Notes: a model not told the origin generated them from the letters alone. DNA of 64,000 nt from CAYXDO01 sp964463485 (GCA_964463485.1 CAYXDO010000054.1:1-64000); one strand, 5' to 3'; shown: positions 52,912 through 62,791, counted from the first letter of the stretch. A program made the numbers and translations.

Positions 52912-53466
52912 ATGTCGCTCCTGGTCCTCGCTTCCCTGCTCGCCGTCGCACCGGATCGTTCCGCTTGGTCACCCGACCACCCCGTCGGGATGGGCGGCCG
53001 CGCGGCGAGCTGGGTGGGCAGCTACGTGGCGCCTGGCGTAGGCGGCCATCTCAAGGTGCGGCCCTGGCGGACTTTTGGTCTGGAGCTGTTCAGCGATAAC
53101 TTCCTGCGCCCTCAGGAAGGGGCTCTCCGCCACGACCACGTGATTGGCTTCAGCGGCTACTTTCCCTCTTTGTTCGGCTCCGATCGATTTTTCGTCGCTC
53201 CTACTGCCGGCGCGTGTGTGGATTTTCGGTTTGCTCACCCGTCCGCGGAAGACGCGCCGTCCGTCTCCGACGTGCTCTTCGGCGTCCACGGTGGACTCAT
53301 GGCTGAGTTGTTCCTGCCGCACGGATTCTCGTTGGAGCTCGACGCGACGATCACGACCTATCTCGGCCATGACTCGGGGGTCGATCGGTGGAGCGCGGTG
53401 CTCTCGAACGATTTGAAAGTCTCGGCGATCGGGCTTGCGCTCTTTTCGGTGAATCTCTATCTGTGA
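52912..53466 (+). CDS. Small secreted beta-barrel-like outer membrane protein (hypothetical)
   Basis: 184 residues. The N-terminus MSLLVLASLLAVAPDRSAW is a short signal-like stretch. The rest alternates polar and hydrophobic residues in beta strands (GGHLKVRPWRTFGLELFSDN, FFVAPTAGACVDFRF, GFSLELDATITTYLG, AIGLALFSVNLYL), with a terminal hydrophobic/aromatic strand like those recognised by the BAM machinery. No family recognised. Its stop is 7 bases before the next cytochrome gene, so the two form an operon. Confidence 0.65.
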   Translation: MSLLVLASLLAVAPDRSAWSPDHPVGMGGRAASWVGSYVAPGVGGHLKVRPWRTFGLELFSDNFLRPQEGALRHDHVIGFSGYFPSLFGSDRFFVAPTAGACVDFRFAHPSAEDAPSVSDVLFGVHGGLMAELFLPHGFSLELDATITTYLGHDSGVDRWSAVLSNDLKVSAIGLALFSVNLYL

Positions 53467-53473
53467 GCTTCGA

Positions 53474-54580
53474 GTGCGTCCGCTCGCGGCCATTCTCGGC
53501 TTCTCGTGCTCGTGCGCCATCGACGGCTCCGTCGGAGAGCTCTCGAAGGAGTGCGTGGGCTGCCATGAGCGCCAACGCGACGAGCTCGCGCTCGCTCGCC
53601 ACTCGGTCGCGGCCACCTCGGAGGTCTTCGTCGCGCTTCGCGACCAAGTCGCCGAGCGGAATGGCGCAGAGCTGAAGGAGTTCTGCAACGGCTGCCACGA
53701 TCGACCCGAGCGGCTCGGGGACGGCCTCGCCTGCGTGAGCTGCCACGCCGCGGTCGGTAATCAGGGCATAGAGAATGGCAGACTGATCCTGGATCTCGAC
53801 GGGCCCGTGCGGGTGCCGTCTGACAGACCCATGGACTCACCCCATGCGGTCAAGGCGAGTGAGTTCCTACTCAGCTCCGACTTGTGCGGCACGTGTCATG
53901 ACGTGAGCGGTCCCAAAGCCTTCGAAGAGCATCCGTATCTTCACTGGTCGAGCTCGCCGGCTGCCGAGCGGGACGTGAGTTGCGCGGACTGTCACATGGC
54001 TCCGATCACCGGGGACCCAGACTCCCGTGACACGCTCGAGAGACGCCAGGTGACGCACGCAGTCTTGGGATTGGGTCGCTCCACCGAGAGCGCCACCGAG
54101 CTGCTGGCTCGCTCGATTCGCATCGAAGCGCCGCGCCGAGTGGGAGACACCGTCGAGGTCGAGCTAGAGAGTGTCGCCAGCGGCCACTCGTTGCCCGACG
54201 GAGCGTCCTTTCTCCGCGAGCTCTGGGTCTCCCTCGAGGTGGGGCCGAGCCACTCTCCAAGGTATCAGTCAGGCGCGCTCGACGCGGGTGGCCGAGTCGT
54301 CGGTGACGAGCTCGACCCACCCAAGTGGTTATCGGCTCGTTTGTTCGCAAACGATCAGGAGGTCGAATCCCCGGCGGAGGCAGATCGCGTCGAGCTCCGT
54401 GCGCTCGAGCCGCTCGAAAGGCGGACGCTCTCGTACCGCGTGGCGGCCGGCCCCGAAGATCGACTTCGTGCGTGTGTGCGATTTCGGCGATACCGAACCG
54501 AGCTCATCAGAGGCCTCGGGCTCCTCGACTCGGTCGCCGGAGGAGTGAGTGAGGTCGTCTGCTCCGAGAGCGGCCCCTGA
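53474..54580 (+). CDS. Five-haem cytochrome c-type protein (second copy)
   Basis: 368 residues from GTG 53474. The short leader LAAILGFSCSC is lipoprotein-like. CxxCH motifs are CVGCH, CNGCH, CVSCH, CGTCH and CADCH, all in the first 190 residues. The C-terminal beta domain has VASGHSLPDGASFLRELWVS, equivalent to AGHLLPTGDPERFLLIRAEV of the protein at 33.6-34.9 kb. The shared plan shows paralogy. It likely works in extracytoplasmic electron transfer. It directly follows the beta-barrel-like gene, which could be its outer-membrane partner (inference). Confidence 0.82.
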   Translation: MRPLAAILGFSCSCAIDGSVGELSKECVGCHERQRDELALARHSVAATSEVFVALRDQVAERNGAELKEFCNGCHDRPERLGDGLACVSCHAAVGNQGIENGRLILDLDGPVRVPSDRPMDSPHAVKASEFLLSSDLCGTCHDVSGPKAFEEHPYLHWSSSPAAERDVSCADCHMAPITGDPDSRDTLERRQVTHAVLGLGRSTESATELLARSIRIEAPRRVGDTVEVELESVASGHSLPDGASFLRELWVSLEVGPSHSPRYQSGALDAGGRVVGDELDPPKWLSARLFANDQEVESPAEADRVELRALEPLERRTLSYRVAAGPEDRLRACVRFRRYRTELIRGLGLLDSVAGGVSEVVCSESGP

Positions 54581-54685
54581 TTCCCTGAGTAGAACCTGTA
54601 AGAACAGGAAGCAGCCCAGGCGTCTCACGATCACTCCTGACGGTTGGAGCCAGCCCGAGCCGGATCGGCCGCGGTGAGCATACGG

Positions 54686-55879
54686 TCATGGGCTGATGAC
54701 TCCTTGGATCAGGATGCCCGCCAAGCCGGCGGCGGCGATGACGAGCGGCTCCGTCAACTTCTTGAACCTCACGAATAGCCCGAGCGTCGTCAGCGCGATG
54801 AGCACCGTGGGTGCGTCGACGAGGGCCCGCCGACCGAGGATGAAGGCCGCGCCAGCGATCGCGCCGGTGGCGGCCGCGGTGACACCATCAACGAACGCCT
54901 TAATGCTGACGTTCTTGGCAAAGCGGCGAAAATGAGGCGCTGGGATGACTGTGAACAGGTAACAGGGGAAGAACGTCGCGAAGGCGGCCACGCTCGCGCC
55001 CGCGGGGCCAGCCACGAGGTACCCGATGAACGCCACGGTGATGACGACTGGTCCCGGCGTAATCATCGCGACGGCGACCGCGTCGAGGAATTGTTGCTCG
55101 GTGAGCCAACCGAACCGGGTGACCACACCGCTGTGGAGAAAAGGCACGATGGCGAGGCCGCTGCCGAAGACGAACGCCCCCGCCTCCGCGAAGTACCAGG
55201 CGATCGTGACCAACGTGGCGGCCGACGCCGGGCCCGCGAGCCCAGAGATCGTCCAAACAGGGATCACACTCAGCGCGGCGCCGCTCGAGCGAGACTTGGG
55301 TGGAGCTTTGACCAGCACGGCGACCACGCCGCCTCCGAGGAAGAGCCAGACCATCTCGGACTCGGTCCAAGCGGTGACGAAGGCGCTCACCGCGAAGAGT
55401 ATCCACAGCAGGCGGTCCTTCGCGAGGGTCAACTTTCCAAGCTTCCAGACGCTGCGACCGATGATGGCGATGACCGCCGCGCCGACGCCGTAGAAGGCAC
55501 CGCGCATCCACGGCAACCCTCCGAAGCGGAGGTACAGCGCCGCCAAACCCAGCACCATCAGGAACGAAGGCAGCACGAACGCGACGCCGATCAGCGTCGC
55601 CCCGGGAACGCCGCCTCGTACCCATCCGAGGTACATGGCGAGCTGCGCAGCGAGGGGACCGGGCGCGAGCTGCGCGAGCGCGAGACCCTCGACATAGTCG
55701 TCCTTTGAGAACCAACGACGATCCTCCACGAGCTCCTTCTGCATGTAGCCCGCCAGCGCGATGGGGCCTCCGAAGCCGAAGGTCCCGAGCCGAAGGAAGT
55801 AAATCGTGAGCTCCCGCAGGGAGCACGAAGCGAGCGCAGCGTCTGGCTCCACCGCGAGGGATGTCTCCACGTCGTTCAT
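54686..55879 (-). CDS. chrA: Chromate transporter, long ChrA type
   Basis: 397 residues from ATG 55879 with GGAG 6 bases upstream. Two homologous CHR halves are present: FLRLGTFGFGGPIALAGYMQ with LALAQLAPGPLAAQLAMYLG, and FAEAGAFVFGSGLAIVPFLH with AVAVAMITPGPVVITVAFIG. The G-x-FGG/FGSG and APGP/TPGP motifs are diagnostic. Ten or more hydrophobic segments are seen. ChrA exports chromate and gives resistance. The next gene downstream on the minus strand is unrelated, so it is likely monocistronic. Confidence 0.92.
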   Translation of the reverse strand: MNDVETSLAVEPDAALASCSLRELTIYFLRLGTFGFGGPIALAGYMQKELVEDRRWFSKDDYVEGLALAQLAPGPLAAQLAMYLGWVRGGVPGATLIGVAFVLPSFLMVLGLAALYLRFGGLPWMRGAFYGVGAAVIAIIGRSVWKLGKLTLAKDRLLWILFAVSAFVTAWTESEMVWLFLGGGVVAVLVKAPPKSRSSGAALSVIPVWTISGLAGPASAATLVTIAWYFAEAGAFVFGSGLAIVPFLHSGVVTRFGWLTEQQFLDAVAVAMITPGPVVITVAFIGYLVAGPAGASVAAFATFFPCYLFTVIPAPHFRRFAKNVSIKAFVDGVTAAATGAIAGAAFILGRRALVDAPTVLIALTTLGLFVRFKKLTEPLVIAAAGLAGILIQGVISP

Positions 55880-55936
55880 CGGTCGGCTCCGAGGCGAATC
55901 GCTCCCACGTGGAGCGAGCGTGAGCAACTCATTCGA

Positions 55937-57277
55937 TCACCGAGCACGCAGCAGGAAGGCGCGGTTCGGCCCGGGAGCTTCATCCTCGAGGCGTCCAGCG
56001 ACGACGACCGCTCCTCCGGCGAGCACCGCGACTTGCTCGAGCTGGATCTCCGGGTCGAGCTTCGACGCGCGACAGAAGCCAGCCGCGGGGTGGTGCTGTA
56101 CGATCAACCCACTGTCCCCGACGAAGAAGAGACCACCTTCGAAGGGTACGACATTCCGGATCTTGGCAGCTGGCGCCGCCTGAACGAGCTCGCTCCAGCC
56201 GGTGCCATCGTCGTGAAAGACCAGCGAGAGCCGAGTGACGATCACGGTGCCGTACTCAGGAGCGTGTCGAATCGAAAGCACGCCGCCCCGCTGAACTGCC
56301 CATTTCTCCCTCTCGATGGTTCCGTGGTCGACGTGGAGCAAGTCTTCGCTGTCCGGCTGCATGGCCACCGCTCGACCGGGGCCCTCCCAAGCGACTCCTC
56401 CCAAGTTCGAGGTCGATCCGGTGGGAGCTTGGTCGAAGAGGATCTCGCGGGCCGATGAGTAACGCTCGAGGACCCCGGCCGTACTCATGAGTAGGAGCTC
56501 GAAGGGGGCTGCGCCCGTCGAGCCATCCAACCACTCAACGACGCCGGCTCCGGTATTGCTCGAGACTTCGTGGGGGACCGCCTCGGAGTCGAGTCGCACC
56601 AGAGCGCCATCCTGGCCGGCGACCCACACGACTCCGTCGTCCTGTCGGAAGCTCGATCGCGGCTGGGTCACGGGCGCCGGCCGACTCTCTCGAAGCTCTC
56701 CGTTTGCGTCGACGAAGTGCATGGCGTCGTTGGCGAAGAGAAGGGCCACGTCGGGTGCCAAGCGCACGGCGGCCTCCACCGTTTCGGAAGCGGGCAGCGC
56801 GAGCGGGAGCGCTTCGAAATCACGGCATGGACACGGGAAGCTCAAGCGCAGGGCCTCGATCTTCGCAGGAAGGGAGGCCACCTCAACGAAAGTGGTCTCC
56901 CCTCGACCGAAGTCGGCGGTGTATCGAGCCTGGCCCTCAGGCAGAGGGATGATGGCGCACTCTCCCGGTGTCGCGACCTGGAGCGCTCCCTCCTCGAGAC
57001 CGAGCTCCCGAGGCGACTCGTCGAGAAAAATGAGTGTAGCGCGTGAGAGGCGATCGATCGGTGAGCTGAGGGTTCTCTCGATCGGCCAGGGATGAAGAGA
57101 GAGGTCGAGCGTGGCCCCGGACTCATAAATCAGCAACATCGCTGAGGGCGTGCCTTTGGGCGTGGGCAGCTCCAGGAAACGCGTGGCCTCGCCGCAAGCG
57201 CCCGCCAGCGCAAAGGCGAGGCAAGCGAATGGCGCCACACGTTTGTCGACCGCGCCCACTTTCTGCGAGCATGCCAT
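55937..57277 (-). CDS. Putative lipoprotein, paralogue of the protein at 0.5-1.8 kb
   Basis: 446 residues from ATG 57277 (GTG 57259 possible). Signal region VAPFACLAFALAGAC ends in a likely lipobox cysteine. The mature part begins RFLELPTPKGTPSAML and continues with LDESPRELGLEEGALQV. Beta-blade segments such as GVVWVAGQDGALVRLDS and EGGLFFVGDSGLIVQHHPAA follow, then GFCR. These align in order with segments of the protein encoded at 457-1839, so the two are diverged paralogues. It is divergent from the large kinase gene, with 258 bases between starts. Function unknown. Confidence 0.72.
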   Translation of the reverse strand: MACSQKVGAVDKRVAPFACLAFALAGACGEATRFLELPTPKGTPSAMLLIYESGATLDLSLHPWPIERTLSSPIDRLSRATLIFLDESPRELGLEEGALQVATPGECAIIPLPEGQARYTADFGRGETTFVEVASLPAKIEALRLSFPCPCRDFEALPLALPASETVEAAVRLAPDVALLFANDAMHFVDANGELRESRPAPVTQPRSSFRQDDGVVWVAGQDGALVRLDSEAVPHEVSSNTGAGVVEWLDGSTGAAPFELLLMSTAGVLERYSSAREILFDQAPTGSTSNLGGVAWEGPGRAVAMQPDSEDLLHVDHGTIEREKWAVQRGGVLSIRHAPEYGTVIVTRLSLVFHDDGTGWSELVQAAPAAKIRNVVPFEGGLFFVGDSGLIVQHHPAAGFCRASKLDPEIQLEQVAVLAGGAVVVAGRLEDEAPGPNRAFLLRAR

Positions 57278-57535
57278 GCCGGAGGCCCAATGCAAGGGTG
57301 CAGCGGCCTCAGACGTGAGGACTTGGCTTCGCGGGCACCTTGACGGGCATGCGCGACCTGTTCTACTAGTGCGCTCAAAGTTGTGGCCAAAGTTGTCGCG
57401 CGACGCGAAGATTTTTCCGGAAGTCGAGGACTGGTCACGGGTCTGCGAGCTGAAACCTGCAGTCTAGAGTCTACGACCCGCACCGCCGATGAGTTGCCTG
57501 TGTTCGGTCGCGGACCGGCATGCTGAGAAGGTAAC

Positions 57536-60500
57536 ATGTCCGACGAGCTCGACCACGAATTCGTCGAACACCGTCGCTTTGCGATTCGTCGACGCATCGG
57601 AGCCGGCGGGATGGGCGTGGTTTATCACGCCTACGATCGCGATCGTGGACACGACGTTGCCCTCAAGACGCTGAAGGTTTTTGCCGGCGCCCACCTTTAT
57701 CGGCTGAAGCGAGAATTTCGAGCGCTCGCCGACGTTACCCATCCGAATCTCGTCGCCCTCTACGAGCTCTTCTCCGAGCGCGACGTTTGGTTCCTCACGA
57801 TGGAGCTGATTCGCGGTTCGAATTTCCTCGAGTACGTCTGGAGGACTCGGCCGGGGACTCAGAGGACGTCGATGCCCGCGCCTTCGCTCATGTCGGCTTC
57901 ACCCCTGGCGGGTGCGTCCATCACTCGCTCGATCGTGCCCCGAGCGGTGATCGACGATGAGGCGACGACGGCGCACGCGAAGGAGACGCCGCTGCCCGGC
58001 GGGTCCCTGGAGGCGTTGCTTCGAGATGAAATGTCCACCGAGGCGATGCACCGTTCAGTCGTCGCGCGCGCGGACACCGACCGACTCATGGAGGCGCTCC
58101 GGCAGCTCGCGGTAGGTGTGTCTGCGCTGCACTCATCTGGGAAGCTGCACCGCGACATCAAGCCATCGAACGTGCTCGTCACGCCCGCGGGGCGGGTGGT
58201 ATTGCTCGATTTTGGGCTCGTCACGGACCTCGGGCCGGACGCGCTCAAGAGTCTGACGAGGGACCAAATCGCCGGGACGCTGGCGTACATGGCGCCGGAG
58301 CAGAGCAGCGGCAAGCCGGCCACACCGGCCGCGGATTGGTACAGCGTGGGGGTGGTGCTGTACGAGGCACTCACGGGGCGCCTGCCGTTCGAAGGCAACG
58401 GCATGGAGATGTTGATCAACCGACTCTCCAAGCGCCCGCCGCCGCCTTCGTCACTCACCCCCGACGTGCCGGAGGATCTGGATCGGCTCGCGTCGGACTT
58501 GCTCGCGCCTGCACCCGAGGAGCGGCCTGCGGGCAGGGAGATTCTATCCCGCCTTGGCGCGTCGGCTCGGGCGGTCTCGACCTTCGTGGTCCCCGGGCCG
58601 GAGATCGAGCCGACCAAGTCCTTGGAGGGTGCGTCGAGCGCGTTCGTGGGTCGCAATCGACACCTAGCGACGCTGGAGGACGCCTACGCAGGGTCCCGCG
58701 AAGGGAGCTCCATCTTCGTTCACGTGCGAGGAGCGGCTGGAATCGGGAAGACTTCTTTGGTTCGAAAGTTTCTCGCCGAGCTGAGATCTCGCGAGAGCAC
58801 GGTCGTCATTTCGGGTCGCTGCCACGAGCGTGAGTCTTTGCCGCTCAAGGCGGTCGACGTGCTCGTCGACTCTCTCAGCCAGTATTTGTCGAGACTCTCC
58901 CGCAGGGAGGCAGGTCTGTTGCTTCCGCGGGGCACCTCCGCGCTGAGCCGCCTCTTTCCGGTCCTCGAGAGAGTCGAGGCCGCCGCCGCGCTCGGAGAGG
59001 AGGAGGCTCAGACGCCGCGAGATCGCTCCGAGCTCGAGCGCCGGGCGTTCGCGGCGCTCCGAGAAATCATTCGAAGGATTGGTGAACGCGCTCCGTTGGT
59101 GCTGTTCGTGGACGACCTTCAATGGAGCGATCTAGAGAGCCTGCAGGCCCTCGCGACGGTTCTCGCTCCGCCCGACGCGCCCTCGGTCCTCTTCGTCGCA
59201 TGTTCGAGGTCGGAGGACGACAAGAAGGGCCCCTTACTCATCGCGCTCTCGAAGCTGAGTCTGGGCGCGGAGAGTAGATCCATTCAAGTTCTGGGATTGA
59301 GCTTCGAGGAGTCGAAGGACCTCGCGATCACGCTGCTCGGATCGTCCGAAGGTGCGTTCGACAAGGCTGATCAGATCGCTCGAGAGGCTCGGGGCAGCCC
59401 GTTCTTCGTCGAGACGATGGTTCGCCACACACTCAAGACCCTGAACGCGAGCACCGATCGAATCAAGCTCGAGTCGGTGTTGCGGTCTCGACTCGGTAAG
59501 CTCTCGCCGGAAGCTCGAAAGTTGTTGGAGGTCGTCTGTGTTGCCGGGAAGGCGGTGCCGGACAAGGTAGCGATGGCCGCCGCCGGGCTGAGCCCAGAGA
59601 GTGAGCAGCCCGTGATTGCCGCGCTGAAGAACGGCAGCTTCATTCGAACTCATCGCTCCGAGGGTCGCGGGACGATCGAAGCTTTCCACGTGCGAGTCAC
59701 CGAGGCGGTGTTGGCGGAGACCTCCGCGAACACGGTCACGGAGCACAATCTCTCGTTGGCGGGCGCGCTCGAAGCCCATCCGGGAGCGGACCCGGAGATG
59801 ATCGGCCAACTCTTCGCCGCGGCGGGGTCGCCGGGAGCTGCGTCGAGGTGGGCGGTCAAGGCAGGGGACGAGGCCTCGAAGCTCCTCAACTTCACGCGAG
59901 CCGCTCAGTTGTATCGCTCCGCCCTCGGACACGGAGACAGGGAGAGTCAGGTCGACGTGCGGGAGAAGCTGGCGCTCGCCTTGGTGGGTTCGGGCCGCGG
60001 AGCGGAAGCGGGACGAGTTTTCCTGGAGGTGGCGGAGGAGCGAGATGGGTTCGCAGCGGAGCGGGCCAGTCGCCAGGCTGGTCAGCACCTGCTCCTCTCG
60101 GGTCACGTGAAAGACGGCCTGGAGCTCCTTCAGAGTCAGCTCAATCGTCAGGGGCAGAAGCTGAGAGACTCTCAGAGATCGGCGTACGCGTCGCGATGGA
60201 TCCGGAGCGCGCAGCTGTGGCAGGCGGGTCTCGATTTTCGGCCCGTTCGCGAAGAGGACGCGCCACCGGAGGAGTTGGAGCGAGTGGACACTCTCGCCGC
60301 GGCGGCGGGTGGACTCTTTCTGATCGATTTCGCGAAGGGAATCGATCTGTCGGGCCGTCATCTCCTGGCCGCGTTGAAGCTGGGGGAGCCGGAGAGAGTC
60401 TTACGGGCGGTGGCCATCGAGACTTGTTATTCGAGCGCGGTGGGGCTGAAACCGGAGCGACGAAAGGAGCTCGAAGATACCGCGCGAAATACCGCCAAGG

Positions 60501-61417
60501 CGCTCGACACGCCTTATGCTCGGGCGCTCGTGGCCCTCACCGAAGGCGTCGCCGCGCATCTCAGCAACGAAGGTGCGCTCGCGATGCTCCGGTTCGAGGA
60601 AGCCGAGAACTTGCTCAAAGACCAGTGCGCAGGCGCCGCCTTCGAGCTCGCCACCGTGCGCACGTTCTATCACGGAGCCCTGTTTCTCGGTGGAAGGCTT
60701 CAAACGCTCGCGCGGAGAGTTGCGGAGCTGACCGACGACGCCGACACTCGCGATGATTTGCTCTCGGCGACCGAGCTACGGATTGGGCATCCGAACGCCA
60801 TCTGGCTCGTCAACGACAACCCCGAGCGCGCGCAGCGCGTGGTGGACGAGGCGATGGTCAAATTCACCGCGCCGGGGTTCACGACTCAGAAATATTTCGC
60901 GCTGTTCGCTCGCGTGAACGCCCATATCTACGCGGGCCAGGGAGCCGAAGCGTACGCTCTGGTCAAACGCGGCTGGCCGGAGCTTCGAGCATCCCAACTC
61001 ATGCGCACCAGGCCCGTCTTCGTGAGCGCGCTCCACCTCAGAGCGCGCGCCGCATTGGCTGCGGCGATGTCGACCGGGGACGAATCCCTTCTGACCGCGG
61101 CCGAAGCCGACGCCAGGGAGATCGGCAGGGAGTCGATTCCGTGGGCCGATCCGCTCGTCACGCTGATTCGCGCGAGCGTCGCGAGCATCTCCGGCGACCG
61201 TTCCAAAGCCGGATCGCTGCTCGACCTCTCGCTACCCAGCCTGGCCGAAACGGGTCACGTGCTGATGGCGCGCGCCGCCAAGTTATGGGTGGGTAAGTTG
61301 GGTTTGGGAGCACCCGGCCGGGACCTCGCGAACGCCGCCGAACACGAGCTCCGTGACGAAGGCGTGCGCAACCCAGAGGCTTTCGCTGGAATGCTGATCC
61401 CGATCAAGCCGGGTTGA
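57536..61417 (+). CDS. Large Ser/Thr kinase with AAA ATPase and TPR-like regulatory region (PknK/MalT-like architecture)
   Basis: 1293 residues from ATG 57536 with GAGAAGG upstream. The kinase (about 15-340) has IGAGGMGVVYHAYDRD, VALKTLKV, LHRDIKPSNVLV, LLDFGLVTDL and GTLAYMAPEQSS. A roughly 65-residue insert rich in Ser/Ala/Thr lies between the hinge (FLEYVWR) and the LMEALRQLAVGVSALH helix. The ATPase (from about 370) has RGAAGIGKTSLVRKFLAELR (Walker A near 400) and PLVLFVDDLQWSD (Walker B near 521). The remaining 700 residues are helical TPR-type repeats. No DNA-binding domain is seen. Cytoplasmic signalling protein. Confidence 0.9.
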   Translation: MSDELDHEFVEHRRFAIRRRIGAGGMGVVYHAYDRDRGHDVALKTLKVFAGAHLYRLKREFRALADVTHPNLVALYELFSERDVWFLTMELIRGSNFLEYVWRTRPGTQRTSMPAPSLMSASPLAGASITRSIVPRAVIDDEATTAHAKETPLPGGSLEALLRDEMSTEAMHRSVVARADTDRLMEALRQLAVGVSALHSSGKLHRDIKPSNVLVTPAGRVVLLDFGLVTDLGPDALKSLTRDQIAGTLAYMAPEQSSGKPATPAADWYSVGVVLYEALTGRLPFEGNGMEMLINRLSKRPPPPSSLTPDVPEDLDRLASDLLAPAPEERPAGREILSRLGASARAVSTFVVPGPEIEPTKSLEGASSAFVGRNRHLATLEDAYAGSREGSSIFVHVRGAAGIGKTSLVRKFLAELRSRESTVVISGRCHERESLPLKAVDVLVDSLSQYLSRLSRREAGLLLPRGTSALSRLFPVLERVEAAAALGEEEAQTPRDRSELERRAFAALREIIRRIGERAPLVLFVDDLQWSDLESLQALATVLAPPDAPSVLFVACSRSEDDKKGPLLIALSKLSLGAESRSIQVLGLSFEESKDLAITLLGSSEGAFDKADQIAREARGSPFFVETMVRHTLKTLNASTDRIKLESVLRSRLGKLSPEARKLLEVVCVAGKAVPDKVAMAAAGLSPESEQPVIAALKNGSFIRTHRSEGRGTIEAFHVRVTEAVLAETSANTVTEHNLSLAGALEAHPGADPEMIGQLFAAAGSPGAASRWAVKAGDEASKLLNFTRAAQLYRSALGHGDRESQVDVREKLALALVGSGRGAEAGRVFLEVAEERDGFAAERASRQAGQHLLLSGHVKDGLELLQSQLNRQGQKLRDSQRSAYASRWIRSAQLWQAGLDFRPVREEDAPPEELERVDTLAAAAGGLFLIDFAKGIDLSGRHLLAALKLGEPERVLRAVAIETCYSSAVGLKPERRKELEDTARNTAKALDTPYARALVALTEGVAAHLSNEGALAMLRFEEAENLLKDQCAGAAFELATVRTFYHGALFLGGRLQTLARRVAELTDDADTRDDLLSATELRIGHPNAIWLVNDNPERAQRVVDEAMVKFTAPGFTTQKYFALFARVNAHIYAGQGAEAYALVKRGWPELRASQLMRTRPVFVSALHLRARAALAAAMSTGDESLLTAAEADAREIGRESIPWADPLVTLIRASVASISGDRSKAGSLLDLSLPSLAETGHVLMARAAKLWVGKLGLGAPGRDLANAAEHELRDEGVRNPEAFAGMLIPIKPG

Positions 61418-61503
61418 CTCACATTTCAGAATCGGAAGTCGGACTTCGGCAGAAAGTCAGAGATACCGGGACGAGGCCCCTTTCGCGGACGAATACGAGC
61501 GAC

Positions 61504-61986
61504 TCACTTCTCGACCTTGATGACTTTGATGCCCGTTCCGGACTTCGCGATCTTCGGGTCCTTTCCTTGCAGCCCCTTCTTCCAGCGTACCTCGAGCCCG
61601 GTACCGTTCACGGTGATGGCGCCGGCCGCGTCGATGCTGACTTTGTGTCCGGTGCCGTTGACGGTCACACTCTTACACTCACCGTGAACCGTGATTTCGT
61701 GGCTTGTCCCGTTGACCACGACGTCGTCCTTGGGCGTCTTGCAGGTGACGACCTTCTTGACACTCACGCCGTTGATGACGAGCCCATCGTCGTCGCTGGC
61801 TTCGGCCTCTTGCTCCTCTACGTCGGTGTCCTCGTCGTCGTTGGACACGTCGACCTTGGTCGATCCGGTCTCCACGGAGACACCGGTTTTTCCGATCTTG
61901 ACCTTCGTGTCTCCGTCCCCCGCGAGGGCCGGAAACGCCGCCATGAGAATGGCGAGAGTTGAAGTGGTCAGTACGTTCGAACGCAT
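61504..61986 (-). CDS. DUF3060 domain secreted protein
   Basis: 160 residues. Signal peptide MRSNVLTTSTLAILMAAFPA ending at ALA. An Asp/Glu-rich linker (NDDEDTDVEEQEAEASDDDG) follows. Then a regular beta-helix-like pattern recurs: VVVNGTSHEITVHGECKSV, VTVNGTGHKVSIDAAGAI, TVNGTGLEVRW. The G-T-(G/S)-H-x-(V/I) steps are typical of DUF3060. One Cys pair (TCKTP, GECKS) could form a disulphide. It is 57 bases downstream of the next gene on the same strand. Function unknown. Confidence 0.75.
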   Translation of the reverse strand: MRSNVLTTSTLAILMAAFPALAGDGDTKVKIGKTGVSVETGSTKVDVSNDDEDTDVEEQEAEASDDDGLVINGVSVKKVVTCKTPKDDVVVNGTSHEITVHGECKSVTVNGTGHKVSIDAAGAITVNGTGLEVRWKKGLQGKDPKIAKSGTGIKVIKVEK

Positions 61987-62043
61987 GCGGCTCTGTACGT
62001 CGAGGGGACAGCCCAGGCAAGGCCCGGCGAGGGCGTTTAGCGA

Positions 62044-62721
62044 TCACATCATGTCGACCACGAGGAGCACGGCCCCGGCGACGAGGCCCACGGCGGCCAC
62101 GCCGAGCATCACGTTGGCAACCTTGCCGTCCGACCTCATTCGATCGACGAGATCGTAATATTCGTCTCCGGAGTAGTCGTGGGCCTCGAGCCGGCTCGCT
62201 GCCGCGCGGTTGGACAACCCGAACCCGATCGCAACACCTCCCGAGGCAGCGGCCACGCCGTAGGCGATCCAAACCGGCAGACCGATCGCGTCGTCGCCGT
62301 GTGCGGCCTCGCTCGGTTCAGGGAGCGACGTCGCCGGCGAGAGCGACTGTTCGGGATACATCCTCTCGGCGAGCGCTCGGGCGGGCGCGTCCCAGGCGCC
62401 ATCGGTGGGAAAATCAGTCGTGGCCTCACTCGGGCTCATCACGCCGACGCGATGGCTCGCGACGACCACTCGGATCCGTCGGGGCCCCTTGAAGGCTCGA
62501 GCGACGAGGACTTCCCGAACGTCGGCCTTGGAGAGGGCTTTGCTGACGCAGTCGACTTCGGAGTCACAGGGTGTCTCGTCCGAGGTCACGCGATCGCTGG
62601 TTCGCGTTTCGACCGCTGTCGCCAGAGTCCTTTGAAGTCGAAGCAATTCCTCGGCGGACAGATCTCCTCCCGGCATGACTCGAAGCCCGATGCCGGCCGA
62701 GATGAGGAGCAGTCCGAACAC
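62044..62721 (-). CDS. Membrane protein with two C-terminal spans, function unknown
   Basis: 225 residues from GTG 62721. An N-terminal hydrophobic stretch (LLLISAGIGLRV) precedes a soluble domain with DLSAEELLRLQRTLATAVET, a likely disulphide (PCDSEVDC), VREVLVARAFKGPRRIRVVV and ALAERMYPEQ. This resembles the small periplasmic nucleotide-free domains found before TM tails in myxobacterial proteins. The end has WIAYGVAAASGGVAIGFGLS and VMLGVAAVGLVAGAVLLVVD as two spans. It is 70 bases after serS, on the same strand. Confidence 0.55.
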   Translation of the reverse strand: MFGLLLISAGIGLRVMPGGDLSAEELLRLQRTLATAVETRTSDRVTSDETPCDSEVDCVSKALSKADVREVLVARAFKGPRRIRVVVASHRVGVMSPSEATTDFPTDGAWDAPARALAERMYPEQSLSPATSLPEPSEAAHGDDAIGLPVWIAYGVAAASGGVAIGFGLSNRAAASRLEAHDYSGDEYYDLVDRMRSDGKVANVMLGVAAVGLVAGAVLLVVDMM

Positions 62722-62791
62722 GGGAGCCCAAGCCTACACGAAGCCGGCCGGCATGACGAAACGGGGACCTCCGAGAGATCGACCCACAGCC

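Noticed and set aside
52419..52913. A 164-codon version of precursor 2
   Set aside because: Residues upstream of ATG 52583 are Arg/Pro/Cys-rich without leader character. The 54-residue form fits the family.
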